A DNA stretch of 14,185 nt, from NCBI GenBank assembly GCA_963649615.1, contig CAVJIN010000040.1, positions 1 to 14,185 on the forward strand. The letters are read 5' to 3'. This document shows positions 1 to 7,299 of the stretch, piece after piece (position 1 is the first letter of the stretch; every line of letters starts with the position of its first letter). A model generated the notes under the pieces. The model searched no databases. It had not been told where the DNA came from and saw only the letters and a list, made by a program, of their open reading frames with translations. The translations under genes and the position numbers were made by a program. This DNA comes from UBA9732 sp963649615. Its GTDB lineage: Bacteria; Spirochaetota; Spirochaetia; Sphaerochaetales; Sphaerochaetaceae.

Positions 1-132
1 AAGAAAGATTTCAAGAAAGATGAGCCTAAGTTTACTTCTTCTCGTGAAAGCACTGGTGGAACCTTTGCAGATTTCATCCGAGCTTCTGAAGAACGCAAAA
101 AACGTGACGAAGAAAAACGCAAGAAGAAGTAA
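1..132 (+). CDS. C-terminal fragment of an unidentified lysine-rich protein
   Basis: Frame 1 is open from the window edge to a TAA at 130-132 and gives the last 43 residues of a protein whose start lies outside the window. The tail is extremely charged: Lys/Asp/Glu-rich at its start, a short less charged stretch (GGTFADFIRAS), then an Arg/Lys/Glu run ending in four basic residues. Such tails occur on RNA-binding and ribosome-associated proteins, but nothing here identifies the family and I assign no function. The codon pattern looks like that of the neighbouring genes. The gene converges on the transporter gene, whose stop lies 12 nt beyond, with no terminator hairpin between them. Confidence 0.7.
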   Translation, partial: KKDFKKDEPKFTSSRESTGGTFADFIRASEERKKRDEEKRKKK

Positions 133-144
133 TTAGGAACTGTC

Positions 145-1863
145 TTACTCCATATTCACCAGTTTTGGGGTATGCTTATCTAGTCCAAAATAGACTTCTG
201 CAATATTTGTGCAATGGTCTCCAATGTGCTCAAGGTGCTTTATATCATCTAAGATACAAAGTTGTTCAGCAACATTTTGGCTATTGCTTGTAAGTTGTTT
301 ATATACAAGATCTTGAATCTCAGTTCTGGTGTTGTTTACTTTCTCTTCAAAGAAGTTAGCTGTTTCCATCTCACTTTGTGTAATCTTTTGACCAAGGTGG
401 GATGTTACAAAACTTAAGTATTGCTGAACAAGGTTGCTGTAGGCTTCAAGAGTTTTGACATTTTCATTGGACATTTTCCATCCAGCTTTTTGCTTTTTAT
501 CAAACAGCATGATTATGTCACAGCAACTGTCCGTGATAGATTCTATTTCGTCAATGACACGAAGCATTCCACTTGTGCTTGTTCCATACGGTGTTTCCTG
601 AATTTCTCCTGTAATGTGACTGCATATTGAGGTTAATTGCTCTTCCATTTGGTCTACATAGTCTTCTTTATGTTTTAAATTAGAGACAGTTTCAGAAAGA
701 TCAGTATCTTGAGAAAGTAGGGCTTTTGAGCAAGTTTCAAACATCTCGTTAGCTATTGTCCCCATCTTGCCAATTTCGTCTTGGATTGCTGAAATGTAGA
801 CTTCCGGAGTGTCCATAACTGTGCCAGGAACGTATTTGAAGTGATATGAAGAGTCCTCGTAGTCTTTTTTGTTTGGGATTAAATATGTTATGAGGGCCGC
901 ATATTGCTTGATAAATGGAGCAAAAAGTAGTGTGTTCAGTATGTTAAACATGCTGTGGAACATGGCAAGGAAGGTTGGGATAGTTGCATAAAGCTCCTCG
1001 CCTTGCATTGTGTAAATATCGCCCGGGGTGATCATGTTGACAAAGGCCATCATCCATTTGAGGAGTATGATGGATAAAATTGAGCCAATTAAATTGAATA
1101 AGATGTGTGCCCAAGCAGCTCTTTTTGCATTTGTGCTAGTTCCAATTGAGGCAAAAAAGGCAGTGATTGTGGTTCCTATGTTCTGTCCTAAAACTAGAGC
1201 ACAGGAGGCTGTGACGCCAATCCAGCCTTGATAAGCTAGCGTTAATGTGATGGCCATTGCTGCTGCTGAAGATTGAACTATAATTGTTAATATTGTTCCA
1301 ATTACTACGCACAAGATCACTGTTGAAAGTGATCCCTCATTCATCTTTTCAAGGAAACTTAAGATTGTTACGTTTCCGGAAATATCGGGCATTGAAGATT
1401 GCAAATAGTTAAGTCCTAAAAATAAGAACCCAATTCCAAAAAGGATTTCACCAATGTCCTTTTGTCGGGTTTTCTTTGAAAAAAATAGCGGAAGACCTAT
1501 GCCAATTAGCACTATTGCTATGTTGGTTATGTCCATTGCAAACCCTAAAGTTGCCATAATCCATCCGGTGACTGTGGTTCCTATATTAGCCCCTAGAATT
1601 ACTCCTATTGCTTGAACCAAGTTCATTAAACCAGCATTCACAAAGCTTACTACCATGACGGTTGTTGCCGTTGAGCTGTTAATTAGAGCTGTGATGACAA
1701 TTCCTGTAATTATGGACGTGAATCTATTGCCTGTCATGAGATTCAGGACATTCTTCATTTTCTTGCCTGCGGTTTTTTGCAGGCCATCACTCATTTTTTT
1801 GATGCCATACAGGAATATTCCTAGGCTACCAGCTATTTGGAGGATTGTATAAACTATCTGCAT
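145..1863 (-). CDS. Na+/phosphate cotransporter-like protein with C-terminal PhoU domain
   Basis: This 572-residue inner-membrane protein belongs to the NptA/YjbB type of Na/Pi cotransporter (Na_Pi_cotrans family). The N-terminal ~330 residues hold the two inverted transport repeats. Repeat 1 has NSST at 62-65 and GANIGTT at 91-97; repeat 2 has the family-typical QSSA at 197-200 and GQNIGTT at 226-232, each among hydrophobic helices. Residues ~355-560 form a helical PhoU-like domain ending in the signature LEHIGDHCTNIAE near 544-556. The family couples Na+ to phosphate movement, often export, and the PhoU part is thought to sense or regulate. Length is normal for the fused form. No pst or pho genes are nearby, so the substrate is inferred from family alone. 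Start ATG at 1863; a good Shine-Dalgarno is lacking (only AGTGGA just upstream). Confidence 0.93.
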   Translation of the reverse strand: MQIVYTILQIAGSLGIFLYGIKKMSDGLQKTAGKKMKNVLNLMTGNRFTSIITGIVITALINSSTATTVMVVSFVNAGLMNLVQAIGVILGANIGTTVTGWIMATLGFAMDITNIAIVLIGIGLPLFFSKKTRQKDIGEILFGIGFLFLGLNYLQSSMPDISGNVTILSFLEKMNEGSLSTVILCVVIGTILTIIVQSSAAAMAITLTLAYQGWIGVTASCALVLGQNIGTTITAFFASIGTSTNAKRAAWAHILFNLIGSILSIILLKWMMAFVNMITPGDIYTMQGEELYATIPTFLAMFHSMFNILNTLLFAPFIKQYAALITYLIPNKKDYEDSSYHFKYVPGTVMDTPEVYISAIQDEIGKMGTIANEMFETCSKALLSQDTDLSETVSNLKHKEDYVDQMEEQLTSICSHITGEIQETPYGTSTSGMLRVIDEIESITDSCCDIIMLFDKKQKAGWKMSNENVKTLEAYSNLVQQYLSFVTSHLGQKITQSEMETANFFEEKVNNTRTEIQDLVYKQLTSNSQNVAEQLCILDDIKHLEHIGDHCTNIAEVYFGLDKHTPKLVNME

Positions 1864-1869
1864 AAATCC

Positions 1870-1898
1870 ACTTTACAGTAAATTTACATAAGAATCAA
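1870..1898 (-). promoter_or_regulatory. Candidate promoter of the Na/Pi transporter gene
   Basis: On the minus strand, TTGATT (1893-1898) and TAAAGT (1870-1875) are separated by exactly 17 nt. The -10-like box ends six bases before the ATG, so transcription would begin at or next to the start codon. Both boxes match consensus at 4 of 6 positions. A second option is a perfect TATAAT at 1909-1914 on the same strand, which would give a leader of about 40 nt but has no convincing -35 box. Confidence 0.4.
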
Positions 1899-1967
1899 TT
1901 ATGATATCATTATATTTTCTTATGTATAAAAATTCTCTATTATGTATTCTAATTTTAATCTTTTAGC

Positions 1968-1973
1968 TATAAT
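1968..1973 (+). promoter_or_regulatory. -10 box of the queH operon, six bases before the start codon
   Basis: A perfect TATAAT is followed by six bases and then the queH ATG at 1980. Start of transcription 7 nt after the box would fall on the A of ATG, giving a leaderless message. There is no Shine-Dalgarno sequence, and the in-frame codons upstream to the TAA at 1956-1958 contain no alternative start. The -35 region is poor (TATTCT at 17-nt spacing), so this rests on the -10 box and the start-codon position. Confidence 0.5.
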
Positions 1974-1979
1974 TTATTC

Positions 1980-2555
1980 ATGCACGAACGGATACTTGTC
2001 CATTGTTGCTGTGGTCCGTGTTCAACTAGCAGTATTCAAAGACTTTTAGATGAAGGCTATGAACCTGTGTTATGTTACGGAAATAGCAATATTTGGCCCA
2101 AAGAAGAGAATGATAAACGCTATGCAGAGCTGTTGAAGGTTTCTCAGTACTATGGAGGTCTTGAGGTTGTTAGACAAGAATATGACCACAATAGCTGGCT
2201 TGCTTTTATTAAAGGTCTTGAGAATGAGCCAGAACATGGTAAAAGATGCTTAAAGTGCTTTGAATTTAATCTTTATCAGGCATGTCAAGAAGCAAAAAAA
2301 CTTGGCATTGATAAGTTTACAACAACGCTGACTGTTAGTAGATTTAAGAAAAGTGAATCCATCTTTTCTGTTGGCGAGAAGTTTGATGGTTTTACTAAGA
2401 TTGATTTTAAAAAGAAAGATGGCTTTGCAAAGAGTGTGAAAATGTCCAGCATGCTTGGTCTATACAGACAGCAGTACTGTGGTTGTGAGTTTTCCCTATC
2501 TCAAAGTTCTAATGCAGTAGGAGGTCAAAATAATGCCAAATGTAACAAAGACTAA
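1980..2555 (+). CDS. queH: Epoxyqueuosine reductase QueH (DUF208 family)
   Basis: This 191-residue cytosolic enzyme catalyses the last step of queuosine synthesis, reduction of epoxyqueuosine to queuosine at the wobble base of GUN-anticodon tRNAs. It is the cobalamin-independent alternative to QueG. Family landmarks are all present: the N-terminal cysteine cluster HCCCGPCS (8-15), KRCLKC with C90 and C93, FTTTL (113-117), DFKKKDGF (142-149), and GLYRQQYCGCEFS (160-172) with C167 and C169. These cysteines supply the iron-sulfur and iron site in the family. The ATG at 1980 is the only start that keeps the N-terminal motif near residue 8, as is usual. No Shine-Dalgarno precedes it. It is the first gene of a six-gene operon and its end overlaps the next gene by 23 nt. 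No other queuosine gene is in the window. Confidence 0.95.
   Translation: MHERILVHCCCGPCSTSSIQRLLDEGYEPVLCYGNSNIWPKEENDKRYAELLKVSQYYGGLEVVRQEYDHNSWLAFIKGLENEPEHGKRCLKCFEFNLYQACQEAKKLGIDKFTTTLTVSRFKKSESIFSVGEKFDGFTKIDFKKKDGFAKSVKMSSMLGLYRQQYCGCEFSLSQSSNAVGGQNNAKCNKD
2519..2524 (+). promoter_or_regulatory. Strong ribosome binding site inside the end of queH
   Basis: A perfect AGGAGG lies 8 nt before the ATG at 2533, inside the queH coding region. It fixes the start of the TPR protein even though that start overlaps queH by 23 nt, and it suggests that the two genes are translated from one message. Confidence 0.8.
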
Positions 2556-3720
2556 ACTAAATAAGGGTGCGCTAATTGCTCTTCTTTTTTTCTTACTTAT
2601 TGGATGTACCTGTCTTTTACCTATTAAATGGTATTTTAAGGTTATTATTTCAATAGCTTTGATATGTCTCTTTCTTTATATCAGACGTGGTTTTATCATT
2701 TTTTACAAAGCTGCTGTTAAACTTAAGAAAGAAAATACTCCAGAAGTTTGGAAGATGATGAAAAAGGCTCTTTCTGCTCATGTTGATGAGGAAAGAACTG
2801 TTTTAATTGGCACTGCTTTTATTCAGCAGGATGATGTTGATTTTGGTGTTGATACTCTTGAATCCTTTATTCCAACTTGTAAGGATGCTCATTGGCGTGG
2901 TCAGGCAATCATTGCTCTTTCAATGGGATATTGGAAAAAAGGGCAGTTGGACAAGGCAATTGAGATGCTTCAAGATCTTAGAGCAAGTGGCTATGTTGAC
3001 GGAAATCTTCAAATCAATCTTGAAACATATCTTCTTGAAAAGGGTGATTTGAAGGAGGCTAAGAAACTTATTACTGAGTCTAGAAAGATGGGGAGCGAGT
3101 CAAATGGGCTTTTGGATAACAGGGGCCTTTACTATCTTCTTACAGGTGACTGGCACAAGGCGGCTGAGGTTTATGATGAACTTATCAATGAGCGCAATGC
3201 AAGGTTTCCGGAGGCCTATATTCATGGTGCACAGGTAAAAATTCATGAGAAGAAGCTCTCTCAGGCTATTGATAGGGTTGGCTGGGCTCTTTCTAAGCGT
3301 TTTACAAATACTTGTACAATTAGCAAAGATTATGCTAATCAACTTCTAAATGGTCTTGAAAATTCTGCTGATCCAATGGCTTTTGCAAATGCTATGGATT
3401 CTCATGTAAGAGAGGTTGCTTTGGGAAAACCTTTCCCTGGGCTCGAGCTTGACAGCGAGCCTAAAGTTGTGGAACAGGAGCTAGAAGAAGTTAATAATAT
3501 CGGTCTTGAAGAGGATGAAGAGCGGGAGCCTAATACAGACATCACGGATGATGACTTGGCTGATTTGAATACTGATGATGACCTCTTGGAAGGCCTTTCA
3601 GACGAAGATGAGGATGAAGACGAAGATTTGCTTACTTCAGACCTCAATACAGATGTTACAGATGATGACCGCGAGCCCAATACTGACTTGAATGAAGATG
3701 ATTTAGAAGAAGATGACTAA
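2533..3720 (+). CDS. Membrane-anchored TPR-like protein with a long acidic repeat tail
   Basis: This 395-residue protein has no named family I recognise. Two hydrophobic segments (about 13-30 and 34-50) form an N-terminal hairpin anchor, followed by the basic IRRG, which suggests that the rest faces the cytoplasm. Residues ~120-260 look like degenerate tetratricopeptide helices, for example GYWKKGQLDKAIEML, LEKGDLKEAKKLI and YLLTGDWHKAAEVYDEL, so a protein-binding scaffold is likely. Residues ~310-395 are a very acidic low-complexity tail with four NTD units (334, 346, 372, 384), two of them within a repeated REPNTD. Start is set by AGGAGG 8 nt upstream. The gene overlaps queH by 23 nt and the next ABC gene by 8 nt, so it may be a partner of the exporter; that is inference from position only. 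Confidence 0.85.
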   Translation: MPNVTKTKLNKGALIALLFFLLIGCTCLLPIKWYFKVIISIALICLFLYIRRGFIIFYKAAVKLKKENTPEVWKMMKKALSAHVDEERTVLIGTAFIQQDDVDFGVDTLESFIPTCKDAHWRGQAIIALSMGYWKKGQLDKAIEMLQDLRASGYVDGNLQINLETYLLEKGDLKEAKKLITESRKMGSESNGLLDNRGLYYLLTGDWHKAAEVYDELINERNARFPEAYIHGAQVKIHEKKLSQAIDRVGWALSKRFTNTCTISKDYANQLLNGLENSADPMAFANAMDSHVREVALGKPFPGLELDSEPKVVEQELEEVNNIGLEEDEEREPNTDITDDDLADLNTDDDLLEGLSDEDEDEDEDLLTSDLNTDVTDDDREPNTDLNEDDLEEDD

Positions 3721-5500
3721 GCTTTTAAGAAAATATCTTGGGATGTACAAGATTCAAGTGCTTCTTGTGCTGATTTTTGTGGCTTTTCAGGTTGTGGGAA
3801 CGTTGGCACTTCCTACAATTATGGCCAATATTGTGGATGTGGGGCTGCCTTCTGGGGATATGGGATATATCATGAGGCAGGGTGCTCTCATGCTGTTGAT
3901 GTCTCTTTTTCAAGTTGGCGCAATGCTTGGTGTAGGCTATTTTAGCAGTAGAGTATCGGCGGGTATTGGAAGAGCCATGAGGCACGATATTTTCGTGAAT
4001 GCAGAGGCCTTCTCTTCTAGTGAAATGGACAAGCTGGGCGTGTCTTCCATGATTGTAAGAAATACCAGTGACGTCACTATGATGCAAAATTTTTGCGTGA
4101 TGTTAATGCGAATGGTCATTGTTGCGCCAGTTATGTGTGTTGGTAGTGTGATTTTAGCCCTTAACATAAACAAGGAGCTTGCCAAAATTTTACTGGTTTC
4201 TATTCCTCTTTTGGTTCTTCTTTTTGTTGCAATTATTTTCTTTGCAACAAGGCTTTTTGATGATTTAAAAAAGAAAAACGATAGATTAAATCTCCTTTTG
4301 AGGGAACATATATCGGGAACTCGTGTTATTAGAGCCTTTGTAAATCAAAAAACCGAGCAGGAAAAGTTTGAAAAGGGTAATATGGATCTCTTCAAGGTTT
4401 CACTTAAGGTTTTGAGAATAGTGTCATCTGCAATGCCAGGGATGATGTTAATTGTTAACATGTCTACTGTTGCCGTTTGTTATTTTGGTGCAATTCAAAT
4501 TGAAGCTGGCGGACTTCAAGTTGGCCAACTTATGAGCTTTATTCAATATGTGACCCAAATTCTTTCAAGTCTTGGTATGCTAAGCATGCTCATGATAATT
4601 CTTCCACGTGCAAATATTAGTGCAAAAAGAATTAACGAAGTTCTAGAGCTGAAGACAATGATTTCTGAGCCTGAACATCCCAAGGTGCCAGAAAATATGC
4701 CAGAAATTTCTACTGCTGTAGATCTTTCTACTGCCGTAGCTCTTAAGAAGGGAACGCTGGAATTCAGGCACGTGTCTTTCTCTTACCCAGGAAGCGATGC
4801 GCCCGTCCTATCTGATATTAGTTTTACAGCAGAGGGCGGAAAAACAACAGCAATCATTGGCTCTACAGGGTGTGGAAAGAGTACTTTACTTTCTCTCATC
4901 CCACGATTATACGATGTTTCTGAGGGCTCCGTGCTTTTAGATGGCTTAGATGTACGAGATTTTTCAGTTAGCAATTTACGTTCAAGAATTGGTTACGTTC
5001 CCCAAAAAGGCTATCTCTTTACGGGCACTATTGCAGACAACGTGCGCTTTGGTTTTCCTGAGGCTACAGACAAGCAGGTTGAAGACGCCCTGAAAACGGC
5101 ACAGGCCTGGGGTTTTGTCTCGCAAAAAGAAAACGGGGTGAATGAAGAAATCTCTCAAGGAGGCAAGAACGTCTCAGGAGGACAGAAACAACGTCTTGCC
5201 ATAGCCCGTGCCATTGTACGTGATTGTGAGATCTACATTTTTGACGACAGCTTCTCCGCCCTAGATTTTGAAACGGATTCCCGCCTGCGTGCTGCACTTG
5301 CAAAGGACACTAGGCTAGGGAAGGCCACACGCATAATTGTAGCTCAACGTGTTAGCACAATTATGGATGCCGATAACATTATAGTACTAGACAATGGCAA
5401 AATAGTAGGACAAGGGCGTCATAAAGACCTCTTGAAGAGTTGCCCATTGTACTATGAAATTGCATCAAGTCAGTTAAGCGAGGAGGAATTAAACAAATGA
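3713..5500 (+). CDS. ABC exporter subunit with degenerate ATP site (permease-ATPase half-transporter)
   Basis: This 595-residue half-transporter has an exporter-type transmembrane domain (about 1-315) fused to a nucleotide-binding domain (about 345-595). The NBD shows Walker A GSTGCGKS (383-390), Q-loop Q431, an intact signature VSGGQ (487-491) and Walker B IYIFDD (507-512). The catalytic glutamate is replaced by D512 and the switch histidine by Q545 (VAQRVST), both hallmarks of the degenerate subunit of heterodimeric exporters such as TM287/288, LmrCD and BmrCD. A small linker duplication (STAVDLSTAVAL, 333-343) precedes the NBD. The start ATG overlaps the upstream gene by 8 nt and only weak GAAGA precedes it, so translation is probably coupled. 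The partner follows with an ATGA overlap. The exported substrate cannot be told; drugs, lipids or peptides are all possible. Confidence 0.95.
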   Translation: MTKLLRKYLGMYKIQVLLVLIFVAFQVVGTLALPTIMANIVDVGLPSGDMGYIMRQGALMLLMSLFQVGAMLGVGYFSSRVSAGIGRAMRHDIFVNAEAFSSSEMDKLGVSSMIVRNTSDVTMMQNFCVMLMRMVIVAPVMCVGSVILALNINKELAKILLVSIPLLVLLFVAIIFFATRLFDDLKKKNDRLNLLLREHISGTRVIRAFVNQKTEQEKFEKGNMDLFKVSLKVLRIVSSAMPGMMLIVNMSTVAVCYFGAIQIEAGGLQVGQLMSFIQYVTQILSSLGMLSMLMIILPRANISAKRINEVLELKTMISEPEHPKVPENMPEISTAVDLSTAVALKKGTLEFRHVSFSYPGSDAPVLSDISFTAEGGKTTAIIGSTGCGKSTLLSLIPRLYDVSEGSVLLDGLDVRDFSVSNLRSRIGYVPQKGYLFTGTIADNVRFGFPEATDKQVEDALKTAQAWGFVSQKENGVNEEISQGGKNVSGGQKQRLAIARAIVRDCEIYIFDDSFSALDFETDSRLRAALAKDTRLGKATRIIVAQRVSTIMDADNIIVLDNGKIVGQGRHKDLLKSCPLYYEIASSQLSEEELNK

Positions 5501-7293
5501 GTAGAAGAAATCCTCCACGTGAAGGCGAAAAAGCCAAGAATGCAAAGCTTGCAAGTCAGAAGCTGTTAAAGAGACTAAAACCATATCTTCCCTTATTTAT
5601 TTTAGCCTTCTTTTGTGCTTTTGTAGGTGTCATGTGTACATCTGTTGCCCCAAAAGTATTAGGCAAAGCTATCAATGTTATTACAGAAGGAGTGCAAACA
5701 GGCTCATTTAATTGGACACTTATTGGTAAATTTATACTAATTTTGGTTGCCCTCTACTTGGTTAACCCTTTGTTTAGATTTGCTCAACATTGGATTTTAG
5801 CCTTTCTTTCTCAAAAAATTTCTAGAGGTCTTGTAAGTGAAGTAAATGCCAAATTGGATAAACTCCCTTTGAGTTACTTTGACGGTAGAACCCAAGGCGA
5901 GATTATGAGTAGGGTGACAAATGATGTTGATGTCATTGACCAAAGCATTCAAGAAGGAATAAGCCAAGCCATTGTAAGCTTTTTCACAGTTGTTTGTGTT
6001 CTTGCCATGATGTTTTCAATCAATGTCATCATGACACTTGTCTGTTTACTTACTATCCCACTTGTGGTCTTAATTGTTTCTATTGTAGTCAAATGCACGC
6101 AAAAGTTCTTCTTAGCCAACCAGAAAAATTTAGGAAAATTAAATGGACATGTTGAAGAACTTTATGGTGGACACTCTATAGTAAAAACCTTCAACCATGA
6201 ACAGCAGGCTATTGAACAGTTTGATGCAATTAATGAAGAACTGTACACAGCAGGCTGGAAGAGTAATTTCTATAGTTCTGTAATTCATCCTCTTACTAAC
6301 TTTGCAGGAAACTTAGGCTATATTCTAGTAGTTGTAGTTGGAGCCTCACTTGCAGCAGTTGGAAAATTGGCAATTGGTGATATTCAGGCCTTTGTTCAGT
6401 ACGTTAAGAGATTTAACATGCCAATTCAGGAAATAACAAATATTGCCAACGTTTTCCAAAGCACAATGGCCGCAGCAGAAAGAGTCTTTGAAATTCTCGA
6501 AGAGCCAGAAGAAGTTGATGATGGAACTCAAAGTTCTGTTCCAGCAGAGGGGAATATTGAGTTTGATAATGTTTACTTTAGCTATGAACAGGATAAGCCT
6601 TTGATTGAAAACTTCAATCTAAAGGTAAAAGAGGGTAGCAAGATAGCAATTGTTGGTCCTACCGGAGCTGGTAAAACAACCTTAATTAATCTCATTATGA
6701 GATTTTATGATGTTAATAAAGGCTCTATAAAAGTAGATGGAATTGACGTAAGAGATTGGCCTCGTGATGTCCTAAGAGAGCAATTTGGCATGGTTTTACA
6801 AGATACTTGGCTGTTTGAGGGTACTATTGCTGAAAATATCGCCTATGGAGCAGGGACTGGAAAAGTAGATATGGACAAGGTAAAACGCTGTGCTCAGCTT
6901 GCATGTGCAGACCACTTTATTGAAACACTTCCTGGAGGTTATGAGTTTAAAATCAACGAAGAAGCCAGCAATATTAGTCAAGGAGAAAAACAGCTTATTA
7001 CCATTGCTCGAGCCTTTATGAGTAATCCTCGTATTCTTATTTTGGATGAGGCTACTAGCAACGTTGATACAAGAACAGAACGTCTTGTGCAGCAGGCTAT
7101 GATAAATTTAATGGAAGGTAGAACCAGCTTTATTATTGCTCATAGACTATCCACAATACGAGATGCAAGTCTTATTTTAGTAATTAATAAGGGTAATATT
7201 GTTGAACAAGGAAAACATGACGAACTCTTGGCAAAAAAGAGTTTTTACTACAATCTATACGTAAGTCAGTTTAAGGGTGCCGCGGAGTTCTAG
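5497..7293 (+). CDS. ABC exporter subunit with catalytic ATP site (permease-ATPase half-transporter)
   Basis: This 598-residue partner of the preceding subunit has a transmembrane domain at about 30-330 and an NBD at about 353-598. Walker A is GPTGAGKT (387-394), Q-loop Q435, Walker B ILILDE (513-518) with catalytic E518, and switch H549, all canonical. Its signature is ISQGE (493-497) instead of the usual SGGQ form. In a head-to-tail NBD dimer this weak signature faces the degenerate Walker B of the partner, while the good Walker B faces the good signature, giving one active and one inactive site. This matches the known heterodimeric exporter pattern. The start overlaps the upstream stop (ATGA), with GAGGAGG about 10 nt before the ATG. 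The N-terminal ~25 residues are basic and cytoplasmic. Confidence 0.95.
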   Translation: MSRRNPPREGEKAKNAKLASQKLLKRLKPYLPLFILAFFCAFVGVMCTSVAPKVLGKAINVITEGVQTGSFNWTLIGKFILILVALYLVNPLFRFAQHWILAFLSQKISRGLVSEVNAKLDKLPLSYFDGRTQGEIMSRVTNDVDVIDQSIQEGISQAIVSFFTVVCVLAMMFSINVIMTLVCLLTIPLVVLIVSIVVKCTQKFFLANQKNLGKLNGHVEELYGGHSIVKTFNHEQQAIEQFDAINEELYTAGWKSNFYSSVIHPLTNFAGNLGYILVVVVGASLAAVGKLAIGDIQAFVQYVKRFNMPIQEITNIANVFQSTMAAAERVFEILEEPEEVDDGTQSSVPAEGNIEFDNVYFSYEQDKPLIENFNLKVKEGSKIAIVGPTGAGKTTLINLIMRFYDVNKGSIKVDGIDVRDWPRDVLREQFGMVLQDTWLFEGTIAENIAYGAGTGKVDMDKVKRCAQLACADHFIETLPGGYEFKINEEASNISQGEKQLITIARAFMSNPRILILDEATSNVDTRTERLVQQAMINLMEGRTSFIIAHRLSTIRDASLILVINKGNIVEQGKHDELLAKKSFYYNLYVSQFKGAAEF

Positions 7294-7299
7294 TTTTTG

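Noticed and set aside
1864..1979. A preQ1 riboswitch upstream of queH.
   Set aside because: The region is AT-rich without the preQ1 hairpin and A-rich tail, and the -10 box lies six bases before the ATG, leaving no leader.
3402..3680. A serine-rich 92-codon open frame on the minus strand.
   Set aside because: It is the antisense of the Asp/Glu-rich tail (GAT/GAA codons read as serine-type codons), with no ribosome site of its own.
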